Shown here piece by piece: positions 1 to 12,950 of a stretch of DNA of 64,000 nt. The stretch lies in assembly GCA_941918925.1 (NCBI GenBank), contig OW799234.1, positions 11,871,001-11,935,000 on the forward strand, in the 5' to 3' direction. The notes under the pieces are model-generated. The model saw only the letters and a program-made list of their open reading frames with translations. It had not been told where the DNA came from and made no database searches. A program made the translations under genes and the position numbers. How positions within the stretch are numbered: position 1 is the first letter of the stretch; each line of letters begins with the position of its first letter. The DNA is from Phyto melanocephala. Its lineage: Eukaryota > Arthropoda > Insecta > Diptera > Rhinophoridae.

Positions 1-1783
1 TGTAAATCATAGCAAAATTCAAGGCACATTTATTCAATAGGTAATCGCAGTTCGAAGAGAATTTTTTTGTTTTCTTTTTTATATATTTAGTTAGACATTT
101 GAACTAAATAAGAAAAAAGAGAGAGAATTATTTTTTAATTAATAGACTAAGTATGACAGCTGGAGTTTTAAATATGTGAAGAAAATAATTATCAGCTGAC
201 GAACCAAGACTACTTGTTGAATTAATTTGCCTTGAGCAAAATTATACAGTAGAAGATAAACAGAAAACATAAAAAAATATTAAACAGCAGCGTTACTAAA
301 TAATTACATTTAGCTACTTCAAGAAAAATCATTTTCTTATAATCGATTTTTTTATACATGTGAACTTCATATTTATAACAAAATGCAAATGTTTCTTCTC
401 TATTAAAAAGTTTTCTCTGGTCTAGGTCATATTATCAAAACATTCGAAATGTTTTGAATGTTCTATTTTGTGTTTGTTCTAATTCAGCTTTATTTTTTGT
501 TTTTTTTTCAGTTGTGTTCAATATTTGTATCGTAACTAACTCAAAACACATATTTTTACACGTATGTATTTTATAATGAGAGAGTAATATTTAAATTTAA
601 TGCGATTGCTTGTAAGCCATTTTTCTAATGCTTGTGCAGCTCTTTAGTAAATAACTTTAATAATTACACAACTATTAGAAAATATTGCAAAAATACGTGA
701 CGCTTTGCTTCAATGAATATCACAAGAGAAGAAACTCTTATTAATGAAAACCTTTAGTTACATCTGTTTCGCAACAAAGTACAAACATACATACATATTT
801 ACACATACCTCGAGCTATTTTTCCAACAGCCAGAAACAATTAAATCACAATAGTTAAGAAAACTATCTTAAATAAAGAAAATAAAAGATACATTCTCTAG
901 AACCATTTATGTTAACAGCTGTTGTATTTAGGTATTTGCATTCAATGTTAAACATTCTAAACACTTAAGGCCATAATATATAAAATTATAATTTTGTTAC
1001 AAAAAAAATTAATATTTTATGATTTATTAACAAGCACATGAATTTCTTTTAATTGTTTATATTGTACAATGGCAGCCATTGAGAGGACTTTATACAGGCA
1101 TTTTATCACTTTTATTGAAATTTTATTTTAAATCCTTTTGTGTCAGCACGTAACAAATCTTTGACAAAAGAAAGAAGAAAAGAAAAAGATTTATTACTGT
1201 ATCAATAAATTGCCAAGAACAGCAATAATTATTAACCGCAAATTGCTTAAGGCCTTAACAAACAAACGACTACTAACGACTTTAAATGTAAAGCAAAAAT
1301 AACTCGGACGATTTACTTAAATATTAGAACAATAGACAACTATTGTTTCATAGATAAAACAAAATTTCACACATTTTAAGATGTGGTAATGTTGTATGTA
1401 CAGCAGTGAAATATATATTTGCTTTATAAAATTACTAATCAAAGTAAAGTAAACGGTAAAAATTATTAGGAAGTTTTATTTGATATATCAAGTTCATAAG
1501 CTTCTAATTAATTTTAAGACTCGATACTGACACCAAATTCAAGACTTAGTCTTAAAAACTATTCCAGAAAAAGACTAGAAAATCGCTTTGAAAATTACAG
1601 AGTGCAAGTACAAAAACACAACTGCTTCGGTGTTTTACCCAAAATTTACAACAATTTTTTTTTCAATTATTAACCACACTGTATGTTAAAAACAAAAACA
1701 AAACAGAGAGAGTAACAATTTAAGCTACCGTTAAAAAGACGTTTTATTGTTTTATTTTTCTCTATTTTATATTTGGTGCTTAC
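1..1783. other. AT-rich intergenic DNA
   Basis: No coding exon is recognised here. The first 220 bases resemble 3260-3430: both carry a run of GAGAGA, then a TTGACAGCT- or ATGACAGCT-like word, then AACGAACCAAGA- or AACGAATCAAGA-like sequence. The two are probably decayed copies of one dispersed repeat. Confidence 0.5.
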
Positions 1784-2962
1784 CAAGAATGATTTAATAA
1801 AGATTACGCCATCACGCAGCCATAAAAGAACATTTCTGCGCATGTAGGAATTCTGACGTCACTTAAGCTGTGTTCTCATTGGCTAATAAAATTCAGCTGT
1901 ATAACTAATCATGTTTGTGCAAAAACATGACAGTGGGACAAATTGTTATATTTCTAACTAAATGTTTTGAAAGCAAACAAATTCTTTATATATTAATATA
2001 TTTTCATTATTTTTATTACAATATTTCACTATTATTATTTTCAGCGAATTCGGCATTTAGTTTCCTAATTGTAAAATACATTCGAGACCTAAAAAAAAGT
2101 TTTTTCACGTCTTCACTGGCTTCAATTTTTTTTGCTTCCAACAAATGCTTTTGAAAATATCCGCTTGAAAGTAATAATTTGTTACCATTCAATTTGAAAA
2201 ATTTGGAGGCGATCTTCTTCAAGATCAGTCGGCCTTGGAGCATTTTCCGCGACCAATTTTTCATATCATTTTGCTTTTCAGTTTTACGTAGTCCTTCATA
2301 TACATTTGCAACTTCTGTTTCATTAGCAGTTTTCGTTTCACTTTCAATAGCACTAGTGTCCAAAGATGGAACTGCATGGGATTTTAAAATTTTTGCGCGC
2401 CGTTTGCTAAATTCTATTCATAATGCCTTAGTAATGTACTGCAAGAATTAATTTTGTTTTAACTTACCCATTTCAAATTTCAAGTTTCTTTCAAAATTTT
2501 CTTGCTTGAAATGTAAAGCACAAATTTTTTCTTTATCCACATTTACAGGCTTCACTCGTTTGCAAAATATTACCCATAACTTCCTTCGAGCTTCATCTTT
2601 TGGAAAATTGTAAAATGATACAGATTTTGAAAACACAAACGTTTTATTAAAAATACGCAAATTATTTGGTTTTAATATAATTTCTCACTAGTTTTTTTGC
2701 TGTTACTTTCCAGGCATTTGCCCACTGCACATTTCATATTTGCTCTCTTTCTTATCTTTTCTCTTTATTTTGTTTTCTGTTTTTATTAGTTTTGCATCTT
2801 TTTAACAACCAAATTTAAACAACTATTACAAAATACTTACATTTTTTGTAAGAAATTATAAATTTCACATATGATACAGACTTGGTAACCTTTGCGAGGG
2901 GATTACTACGTCATCTAACGGTAAATCATGCGCAAGGCGTAATCTTTATTTAATCATTCTTG
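1784..2962 (-). mobile_element. Defective P-superfamily DNA transposon with THAP remnant
   Basis: Seen: inverted termini at 1784-1810 and 2936-2962 agree at 26 of 27 bases and begin CAAGAATGAT. The flanking octamers GTGCTTAC (1776-1783) and GTGTTTAC (2963-2970) differ at one base. The minus strand codes for a decayed THAP domain. An 8-bp duplication, termini starting CA, and a THAP domain together are typical of P elements. At about 1.2 kb it is too short for a full P transposase (roughly 750 residues), and no RNase H-like catalytic core is seen. It is therefore a deleted, non-autonomous copy. The mismatches in the duplication and termini suggest it is fairly old. Confidence 0.75.
2016..2660 (-). 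pseudogene. THAP-domain transposase N-terminus (remnant)
   Basis: Exon 1 (about 2660-2477) encodes a THAP-like stretch with SVSFYNFPKD, a Trp, and CALHF, matching the C-x2-H half of the C2CH zinc finger. The first Cys pair is not evident. A GTAAGT donor follows the FEM residues. If splicing uses the AG at about 2411, the frame continues as EFSKRRAKILKSHAVPSLD, which supplies the AVPTIF-like box that closes THAP domains. After that comes a low-complexity charged stretch up to the stop near 2016, with no catalytic domain. It lies inside the P-like element. The reading as a P-type N-terminus is inference from the domain plus the element ends; a cellular THAP fragment is less likely. Confidence 0.55.
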
Positions 2963-2970
2963 GTGTTTAC

Positions 2971-4748
2971 AGTGTATTGGATTTACTTCTAAATTAAGAA
3001 TTACTTTTCCTGATTCAGCGATTTTTAGGAATATCATAAAATTTTGTGGGAACTAGCAAAGCGATGCGGGTTCATTTAGTATCTATTAAAATATTGAAAT
3101 AAAAACTTGTCATACATACATATGTACATATGTATATTTAATTATTATTTTAATCCTATACAGGCGCGAAACCAAGCTTTCGCGTGGCAGAGACGGTCGA
3201 AAAGGGACCCGCAATAGTAGTGGTCTGTTTCGATATTCCGCCAACACAGTTTAAGTAATAAATTAAGGGATATTTCTTTATTGGGTAATCTCGTTTAACA
3301 GAGATTTGTCTCACATTCTTCATATGGTTTGACTATGAAATAAATAAAAGAGAGAGCATTTTTTGTATCTATAAAGTTTGACAGCTAAAGTTTAAAAGAT
3401 AATTAACTAACGAATCAAGAGTACTTGAAGTATAAATATTTCTTAGTTTTTATCTTATTAATTTAATTGATTGTTTGCCTAAAATTACTGTAAAAATAAA
3501 ATCATAAATTAATAATAAAATTTTAAAGAAGTTCGTTTTACGTCCTTATTCTGAACTTTATTACGGTAATAAAATTTGAAACACATTTGACTTAAATGTC
3601 AATTCTAAAAAAATTTTGAACATTTTTAGTTTTATTAAGTTTTTGTTAAAGTTTTATTTGTATCACAAAATTCAGAATAGGGGTATGTCAATGTTGAAAA
3701 TTTTTGTGATAAATTTGAACAAATTCATACTTTTGCATTTTTTCTATAACTAGTTTTCTACTTGACGGCTTTAGCTTATTTTCAATACCAAAAAAAGACA
3801 ACTTAAAAGTTTATTCCGTTTTTGGTGAGGAATGTTTAATTTATCTTCATAGTTTGGCTGTGAAAATGTTTCAATTTGGCAAGGATCTAAAATTTGTTCA
3901 CTGTAACTTCTTTTATAAAATTGCTTGTAAAACAGTTATTTTTGATAATATTTCATTAAATTTTTGTATCGAGGCTTATTTGTATGAAATGTGTTGAAAT
4001 CAATGAAAAACTTAATTTCGTAAAAAGTACAAGTTAGGACCCTTCTACTTGTGACCATCGATATAGCCTCTGTCACTGGTAATGTTTGTGGAGGAAATGA
4101 TTTTAAATTCAAAACATTTATTAGGAATCCTTATGTATTTGTGTTTTGCTATATTTTTTTTTTTAATTCTTAACTAAAAAATTATTATAAAACCCTTATT
4201 GTTTTAAATATATTGCATTTATAACTGCATGTTTATGTATGTATTGAAAATGTAGTTAAATAAACGTTGTTAAAATGTCATTTAAAACAATTTAGAAAAA
4301 AAGCAATTAAGAGGTTCGTTTAACATTTCTTTAAGTGTCCCTTTAGTTAATGCTCCAAGGATCTTGTTAATTGTTTTTTTTACACAATTTACACATACGC
4401 GCAGAACCCTACAGTTTTTATGTTTAATGAGCTGTCTCAAGTTTAAATATTCAGTGGATTAATTTCTGTTCTGTGAAACGACAAATTGAAGAATTGCATA
4501 TTTACTTTGTATCACAAAACGATATTTTTGAAAATACTCCTAAAAGTTTACATTTTCAATATGTACAATGCTACCGGATGGTTCAAATATAAGTGTATTT
4601 TTAAGTTTTACTCAAGGCATATTTATTCATCAGGTAGTCTTGATTTGTCAGCTGATTATTTTTAAATATGAATATGTCTTAGTTTTACTATTTGAATTAT
4701 ATTGCATTTGAACCAGCCTTCATAATTTTGTTAAGCAGAGGTAAAAAT
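2971..4748. other. AT-rich intergenic DNA
   Basis: No gene seen. A GC-richer patch at 3165-3240 (GGTCGAAAAGG ... GTTTCGATATTCCGCC) resembles 8637-8693. A CAAGGCATATTTATTCATCA stretch near 4613 resembles the left edge of the window. Both look like decayed dispersed repeats. Confidence 0.4.
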
Positions 4749-5765
4749 CAAGTAAGAGTGCTATATTCGGCCGTGCCGAATCTGATAATACCCTTCACCA
4801 TCATGTACGTAGGTATAATCCCACATCGTAGCTTAACCTATATTTTATGTTAAACGCCATTTTTCTTTATGATTTCCGACGCAATCCTCGATTTTTAATT
4901 TTTACGTAGTTATCTGTATTCTACTAGTCGAGCCATTTCATTTGATACCCATATTGATGGGGTTAAAAAATTTGTTACGCCATTTTGTTTTAGACGACAT
5001 ATTGGATTTTACATTTTTTTAATAATTAACTGTATTCTACTGGTCAAGCCCTTTCATGTGATACCAATATTGAGGGTGTTCAAGAAGATACATTTTAAAA
5101 TATTTACCAGATTTGACCCATATATAAATTTATTGTCCGCCATTTTGTAGTGGTGGCCATCAAGAATTTTAATTTTTTTATAGTGTGTTATATTGTGCTA
5201 GTCAAGTCCTTTTAGATGTTATCAATATTGACGCTCTCGGTTGTCTAGAAGCTGAAAAAAATTGATTTTCGTTTGTAAATTTTTGGAATATATATTTAAA
5301 AGAATTTTCGCCTACAATTTCACCGATTAGAACCCGCCTAATTCAAAATTTTTCACGAATATCTCAAGAGGTATATTATATCTACAAGTAGTAGCAAAGG
5401 TACCTATAAATTATTCTATGGCTGAAAAATTTTAATGGTAACAATATGAGAAAAAACAGAGGCAGTTGTGTTTATTTGCTCATATCTCAGAAAGTTATAA
5501 GGCTATTATGCTGAATTTCAATAGCGATTCATTCCCGTATTTTTCCAAGAGATTGATACCATACACAGATCTGAGGAACATATGGTTGCTTATAAAAGTT
5601 TATTTCAACCAACACACAGACAGACGGTTAGGGCTTAATCGACTCCTCTATTCATAAGCTTTCAGAAAATATATACTTTATGGAGTCAGAAATGAAAATT
5701 GTAGAGATTACAAACGGCATGACAAAGCTATATATTCCCTTGTGCATCACAGGTGTAGGGTATAA
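4749..5765 (+). repeat. mini-me-like element, divergent copy
   Basis: Starts with CAAGTAAGAGTGCTATATTC and the small palindrome ATTCGGCCGTGCCGAAT, followed by ATACCCTTCACCA. It ends in AGCTTTCAGAAAATATATAC, TTTATGGAGTCAGAAATG and GGTGTAGGGTATAAT. The inner part repeats 'tcaagccctttcatgtgataccaatattga'-type blocks about every 120 bases. It differs from the younger copies at 24721 and 59818, and its inner block matches 49105-49930 in reverse orientation. No intact ORF of its own. Confidence 0.6.
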
Positions 5766-5990
5766 TTAGGACATGCGAATGCGACCGTAATTTAAAAAAA
5801 TTCTTAATAGTACAAATACTTTTAATTGGGTTAAGCGTTGGTGAGTAGGGGTTCAATCGTAAAAGTGTAGCTGGAGTGTTTTTAAAAATAAATTGTAGGC
5901 GATTGTGGCAGGCAGCATTGTCACAAACCAATACAAGCTCCGATAACGCAATCCCTAGCTCTTCCCACCTATCAAGACCAGCTCATTTTC
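5728..5990 (-). pseudogene. Tc1/IS630-type DDE transposase fragment
   Basis: The minus strand reads ELGIALSELVLVCDNAACHN, then a run ending LLRLNPYSPTLNPI. This is the second catalytic Asp block and the final block of DDE_3 (Tc1/mariner/IS630) transposases. The expected last acidic residue after NPI is Lys, so the copy would be inactive. Only about 90 residues remain, and the fragment abuts and overlaps the end of the mini-me-like copy. Confidence 0.55.
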
Positions 5991-6131
5991 ACTGTCAGCT
6001 CTAACCGAACCTCTACGACTGTCCATTAGAATAACACAATGTACATATATATTTAAAATTAAAAAAAAAAACATTATTGATTTTTAAACACATATGTAAA
6101 TACTTACATATGTATGCAAATGTATATTTTT

Positions 6132-6372
6132 TCTCAATTTCATTTGGAAATTTCTCAATTTAAATTAAAATTTCTTAATTTTATTTGGAATTTTTGCAAT
6201 AACAATTTGATATTCTCATTTTCATTTGGAATTTTTGCAATAATAATTTGATATTCTCATTTTCATTTGGAATTTTGTCAATTTCAAATTGAAATTCTTG
6301 ATTTCATTTGGAATTTTCTCAATTTCAAATTAAAATTCTCAATTTCAATTGGAATTTTCTCAATTTCAATGA
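6132..6372. repeat. Minisatellite, about 41-bp unit
   Basis: About six degenerate head-to-tail units built on TTTCATTTGGAATTTT followed by TCAATTTCAAATTAAAATTC. Two adjacent units near 6200 and 6250 are almost identical. Open frames through the array are low-complexity by-products. Confidence 0.7.
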
Positions 6373-9300
6373 AAAATGGTTTAGTATTTATTTCAAAAAC
6401 AAAGACGCCGTTAGGAACATACAGGTTTTTAAAAACACTAGTTCAGAGACAGTTGTCAGAACTACAGGGCATCTACAACAGTACTTATTTGTCCTTTTGG
6501 GTTAAGTATTTAAGGGTAAATTGTAAATATAAATCGCGTGTAACTATAAGATACAACCATAAAATAAGAAATGAATATTTGTATTTTTAAATAACTTAAT
6601 ATTTTATCTTTTATTTTATATCAAACGCCTACACATGTGACATATTTGAGACCATTTATCAGAAGATCCTGTAACAGTTTAATACAAGTCTAAATTTAGT
6701 ATATTGAAGTCATTAAAAAAACACACGCCAATTGAATGATTGATAAGCTAAATAATTACAACTTTTTTCAAAAATAATTTACTTAAAATATAATTTAAAT
6801 TAATGTTCAAAAATAATTGTCCTTCTATATGCTAATTTTTTATGATGAATATGAAAATGCAATTAGATATAAATGATATACATAATATTAAACGTTTTCT
6901 TCTTTGTTTTATTTTTTTATTTTTTTTTTTCAATAAAATTGTTTAAATTCTTTTTAACCCCTTAACCTAACCAACGGGGGACATTTATCTCAATAAATTT
7001 GATTTTATATGGGAAATTTTTAGATTTATTGATTTTTCCAAGACAACACACATTTCAGATTCAAACAGGATGTTTTCTTTGCTTAAATACACACACACAC
7101 ACACCTTAAATAATGTGCCAGACGAGAGTCAAGACATAAAATCTTTTCGTTAACCGCCACCAAGAAGTTATGAAAAGTTAAATAAATTTGCATACATTAT
7201 TAATTGAACTGTTTTTATAATGGATCATGATGGCACACAGAGCCAAACACAGTATAAACAGACATACCCAGGCATCCATTATCATCCACTACGCATGCGT
7301 AAATAGTTTCATATACAGGATTTTGTCAAAATACTTTAAGAGGGTAAGCGACATTCAGTCAGTCAGTCAATCATTCCACTACATTTCAAACCGAAATGCA
7401 GCTGTTTGGTTTATATTTTTTCTGTTTCTTTTCTTTTGGAAGGTGTGATTGCATGTAATATGAATTCTCCAAGATTCTTTTAAAGGACAAACAAATATAT
7501 ATATTTATAATAGTGTTTGTTCCTTGCCATGTGATACATTCAATTTACCTTAAATTATGCATTATTTCCAGGGTTATTGTTGTTTACATATTTTTTCCAC
7601 ATAACACAGTCACAAATTTCCACATTACGTTTCGTGTTTTTTGTTTTTTTTTTATTAATTAAACAAAACTTTTAAAGGATTTTATTACATTTAAAAGGAT
7701 TTGTCGTAAATATTATTTTGAAGGGAATCCAAGGAAAATGTGGGAACTAGATTTGTTTATATAGTTTTGTTGGCAAAATACTGCACATAAAATTGTCATG
7801 TCAAATATTCTCACATTCAAAAAGGATTAAATATCCTTTTACCACAAAAAAAAGCTGTAAAAATGTAGTAAAATTGTAGTAAATTATTAAAAACTAACAC
7901 GCTTATTATTCACTTTTTATGACAGAGGAAAAGTTTATTAATCTTTAAATAGACAATAATTCAAAGAGGCACACAAGCAAACAGAAATGTATGGTTTAAT
8001 TGCAAAATATCATTTAATGTTTGCCGATACAGAATTTTGTTACAGACATTCAATTTATCAGTATAGTCAGCACTGAGTAATAAGATTTCCTGTAATAAAT
8101 GTTCACAAAATAATCATTCGAATGCCATCTTTGCCATTCAATTAGTTAAGGCTTGATCTTGGCCTCTCACACAAAACAATTTGTTTTTATACAGTTTATT
8201 TTTGTTTCAATGACCTAAGGAACGAAGCAAACGTTGGTCATTTAAGTTATCACACCAACTGGATCGTTCGCAAAGCAAGTTCTTTACGTATAATTTTCCA
8301 TTGAAAGCCATTTCTCAATTTACTCATTTGCATTCTTCTCAGTACTATGATCTACAGTAATGACGCCGACCAGAGACCAATCAATAGTGATAAAGCTAAT
8401 GTGAAGTAGAAGAGGAGCGTGAAAGTGAAGAAAACTTTCGCACAAGTTGCTGAAAGTGTACTCACTTTAGGTGTCACTGTCATGTCCATGCTGGCGATTA
8501 CAAAGGACTCTGTGATGAGGATTGTAGATAATCATCAGTCTGCAATGTGAAGCCAGAAAAGTCTAGAGTAAATGCCTGGGACGGCACGGGACTCAGTGAG
8601 ATTGGGGTAACCTTGTAATCTCTGGGTAACGAAGGGAGTCGAAAAGATACCCGTTTATGGAAGAGGTCTATTTCGATATTCCCCCTACATGTATATATGC
8701 TCTACAGTAACAAGTGCTACATCGGTAAGTACAAAGACTTTTCTGCCACAAATTAATATTACAGCGAAAATTATCGATGGTTAATTTATTAAGCTGCTAG
8801 AATGGATGACTATGTCAACAGTAACAAAAAACAAAAAAAAAAAATTCAAATAAATTGAGATTATTTGGAAACATAAATTGTAAGCCAAATCAAGGCAGAT
8901 TAATAAGGTACTCGTATCTAATCAGTTGATTGTTTTTTTTTTTCATATACAATTTATCAGACTTACCAACCTTTTTTAATAGTATGTCTGCATCTGTCAA
9001 ACTTAATTTTGTTATTTTTATTCTACTGGCAATTTCAGTTTGTTTAAAACGTTTTAACAAATAAAAAACCGATAATAAAAAGTTTCTACATTAAAGATTC
9101 TTAAAAATTATTAAAATAAAAGAAAAAAAAAAATAGAAAAAACTTGTGTGACATATGCAGGCGTTTATACAAAAACAAAATACATGTGTTTTTTAATTGT
9201 TATGTTTGTTGTCCCTATGCATATACCTTACCCGGGATCTCCACGTAGCAATATTTATTGTCGCAATTGTAAAATTTGATTTCATCCATAGAAATTGTGA

Positions 9301-9627
9301 CGTGTAGACCGCAAATTACCATATGTAGCAATTTATTGCGCAATCATTGCTTTGCTGATTGCTTAAGCAATTCTTGTCAAAATCGTTTTATTTTCTTTGA
9401 TTTTTTGTTTGTTTATGTTTTGTGTTTGCAGAAACAAAGAAAAATGAAAATAATTTGACCTGATAATAATATTTTAGAATGAGATATTCCAAAAATAAAA
9501 AAAACACAAAAGTGTAAACGAAAATATTACATTTTATAAATAAATTACTTGTGTCGTGTTCTTCATCCAACGAAAATTGACATACTTTAGCAATAAAGTG
9601 CCGCTATTCTGCCGACGTTTTTTCTTA
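6373..9627. other. AT-rich intergenic DNA
   Basis: No coding exon recognised. Holds a short (CA)n tract near 7090, a CAGTCAGTCAGTCA run at 7350-7365, and a GC-richer patch at 8570-8700 related to 3165-3240. This sequence could contain a distant promoter or 5' exon, but nothing decisive is visible. Confidence 0.4.
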
Positions 9628-10370
9628 TGCTAAGAGCTAGTTTACATGAAGAGACATGTGCCCGCGACTCAGCTTACGCTGGCTTGTATTTTCTTTTGGT
9701 GTCCCTTCTAAAATCTTCTTGCGTTTACATGAAGGGGTTTTGTTGCAGGAACAAAGCGACTTTTTGACGTTAAATTAACTAATTCTTTTTATCCCTTCAT
9801 TCGTAAGAAGGGCTGCCATACAATTACAATTTATGATTTGTCAACAGTAGCAGTGACAATACAAGTATTTATAAAAGCAAAATTGAATAAATTTCAAGAA
9901 ACACAATTGCCGAACTTTCTAAAGAAGAAATTATTGAAGAAATTGTTGACCTAACTGAACTGGCTGTTGAAGCGTTAGATCTAGATGATGCTGAATTATA
10001 GAAATAATTTTGAATTTGCTAGAATGCTATAAAAATTCAAATAGTTTATCGAATAAAAGAAGACGAAAGGAGTGGATAAAACCATGGAGGTTAGAGCAAG
10101 AGTTACGCAGCTCATTTTTATTTCTAATGAATGAGCTTTCATTTGATATTTCATCTTTTTGTTGGCAAATTCCATAAAATATCAGTCTGGCAACACCGGT
10201 CATACATAACATGACAAGAATACAAGAGAACGAAAGATGTAAAAGAGAAATGTAAAATTTGTCCCCTCAAATTTACGAAACTTGCTATCCCGTACTCAAC
10301 GCCGCACCCCACAAACCCACAAACTCGTGTCGCAGGGGACATGTCCCTTCATGTAAACACGCTCTAAGCA
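9628..10370 (+). mobile_element. PIF/Harbinger-like non-autonomous element
   Basis: Inverted ends: TGCTAAGAGCTAGTTTACAT at 9628 and the complement of TGCTTAGAGCGTGTTTACAT ending at 10370. The similarity runs on through ATGAAG.GACATGT. Inside, the plus strand shows a short acidic ORF ending near 9999 and then RRRKEWIKPWRLEQELRSSF at about 10060-10125, resembling the (R)n-W-(V/I)-(R/K)-P-W block near the N-terminus of HARBI1-type transposases. The nuclease core is missing. The superfamily call rests on that block; the ends alone do not decide it. Confidence 0.5.
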
Positions 10371-12397
10371 ATAAAAATTGCTACGTGAAGACCCAGCGTT
10401 ATGAATATGCCTTGAACCTAGATTATAACATTATTAACAGATCTGACAACCGTAAGACAATCGGAAAAAATAAACTAAATACCCGTTATATATAAATAAT
10501 TTATGATTGGTTTGAAGGTTCAACCTTAACGATTATAAATCTAGTAAAGCAAATAGGCTGACCAAGTTTAAGACAAAAAAAAAAAAAAAAAAAGATTTTA
10601 TATAATTTTTTTTTAAGTTTTCAAGTTTATTACTGTTTTATGATCGTTCTTGCTCTACCATTAAAAAGTTCACTTTTACCATTAAGCAGTCATAAAGATG
10701 CTATATATTGGCTGCCAAGAGTGATGAAGTGACATACGCGTGCCTAGTGCAACTTTAAACTCAAATGAAATTTTATCAAAACTCAATGCACCGTAACAGA
10801 AATAATATACTAAATATTACTACACAAGTACTTCTCATACTCACACTAACAGCCACCAACAGAGAATTAGTTGTAGCAATAGTTACAAGGACTTTTAGAC
10901 ACTGGGCACACCATGTGTCACTTGAAAATTTGTTTGTTGTGGTTTCCATGCTTTTGTCACTAAAAGCAATAACAAAATGTCAAGATCAACCCTAATAAAC
11001 TGTTGGCTTGAATATGTAAATTTAACAATTTTTTGTTTTGCTACAATGAACGTGAGTTACCAACTCCACCCACCATCATTGATCGTTAATTACATTTTAC
11101 TGATATATGCTACTGCAACAACATGCATACAACAGATACTAGCGGTATTGATGTTTAAATGTCATATTGTACCAAATGACAGATTATAGTTCAACGTAAT
11201 GAAAGCTTTCTATTAACATCTACAACTGCCAAGTGTAGTAATAACATTTAACATTAAGTTAAATGTAGAGAAAAAATAAAACTGAAACAGTTAAATTATG
11301 CAACCGGAAATGACAAGTTGTAACGACAAAAGGATAAAATACGTCACAACTACACCAAAAAACATTCAAACATTAATGTTACTTTTACAACAACAATAAA
11401 CATTTGAGTTTGATAAATTGTTTATAAGCGCCAGTCGAGAAAAAAAAACTCAACACTTAATGTTTGTTATACGTTTGTTGCATTATGTGGGCTTTATAAC
11501 GCTCTCATATGGGCTAATTGATTTTTTTTTTTTGTTGTTTGCCTCAATTTTCTAAGTCTAGTATTTTTACATGTGTGTGTATGTGTGCAGCCCTAAACTG
11601 GCCACGCGTATTTAAGGACAACAATTAAACATTCTGTCCAATGCGAAGGTCTAGCGGGTTGAGTTTTTAATATTAATAATCGCTAAATGAAATCTATTTT
11701 CGATGATTAATGATAAATGTCCAAAAAAAAGAACATTTTTCAAAACAAATTTAATTCCTTTAATTGATTAAATGCTTTAAAAACACGTTTAAGCATTACA
11801 AACAGTAGAAAACGAAATTCCAAAAAAAATATAAATTTTTTTTTAACAGCAAACCAAAATATAACGCAACGGACTGAATCAAACTCAAAACGCTAGAAGC
11901 AGGATATTTAAACTATTCCTCTTTTAAACTATAGATCCATAAAGGATTTTTGGAGAATCAAATGTTTAAGGAATTAAAAAAAAATAAAAACGACTAAAAC
12001 TAGGCTTTGATTAAGAGTTTTTTCGCAGGTTTTACCTGACTGTGTTTTATTTGAATTTGGCCCCTTTAAAGCCATGTACCCACTAGCAAGTCACCTGCAG
12101 AAGAACTTTTGCAAAAAGTGTTTTCACTCGAACCGAAACTTGCGGAAGTCTGATTCCAAAAGTAGTTTAAAAAAAATATTACGACAAACTTGCTACAAGA
12201 AATTGCAGACATGTTTAAACACAATTCGAGTACAGCTTGCATTTAAGTTTTCTTTTTCTACGACTGGCAGTATAAAAATGTCTTGTGGCAAAATAATTTA
12301 ATTTAAAAAAAGCAACAAATTAAAAAAACAAAAGGAAAGAAGGCAATTATAAAGGCACACATAGCATTGTACTGTTGGCTTTGATTGGGTCTATTTA
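10371..12397. other. AT-rich intergenic DNA
   Basis: No recognised gene. Contains a poly-A tract near 10575 and scattered short frames with no domain. Confidence 0.4.
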
Positions 12398-12950
12398 TGA
12401 GATAATTTTCTTTGATGTAGGGTGTAATGGTGGAATTTCGGACGGTGGAGTATGTACATAAAAATAGTGAATTATCGAAATGACTTGAACAAAGTACATT
12501 GCATTTGTCATATCCAATGTCACTTCCTGGTAAAACTATTCCAACTCCATACGTTATTGCTGCAGATGACGCATTTGCTCTTAAGAAGTATATTATAAAG
12601 CCATTCCCTTTCAAAAGCCAGAAAGTGCCAAATCATACTTTCAATTATCGCCTTTCTAGGACTAGAAAAATGTTTGAAAATTTAATTGGACAAAATGCGG
12701 TTGGTTTTCGAATTTTGCGTAAGTCCAAAAAACAAGCAAATTTTTAAGGCTATTTGTGCTCTGCATAACTGTCTGTTAAGACGCAATTCTTAATATGCGT
12801 CTTTTATGATAACTAATTTTCCTGTGTCCCATAATCTAGGAGAGTGTCGTACAGAAGGGATACCAAAAAGGAATAAGTTACCACTTGAACCACATAATTC
12901 ACGCTGTCGAGCACAAGAACCGAAAAATTTTCGTAACGAATAGACATTAT
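12398..12950 (+). pseudogene. Harbinger (HARBI1-like) nuclease remnant
   Basis: The plus strand reads, with frame shifts, FFDVGCNGGISDGGV near 12410-12455, then PTPYVIAADDAFALKKYIIK and FNYRLSRTRKMFENLIGQNA with FRILRK. Next come ICALHN (12750) and SRCRAQEPKNFRNE (12900-12945). These are successive blocks of the DDE_4 nuclease of PIF/Harbinger transposases, including the DDAF block with a catalytic Asp. Stops and shifts separate the blocks, so the copy is dead. It lies about 2 kb from the element at 9628, but no shared ends were found. Confidence 0.7.

Noticed and set aside
4749..5765. Possible LTR because of matching TATACCC/GGGTATA ends
   Set aside because: No direct terminal repeats, primer site or polyprotein; the blocks match the mini-me-like family.
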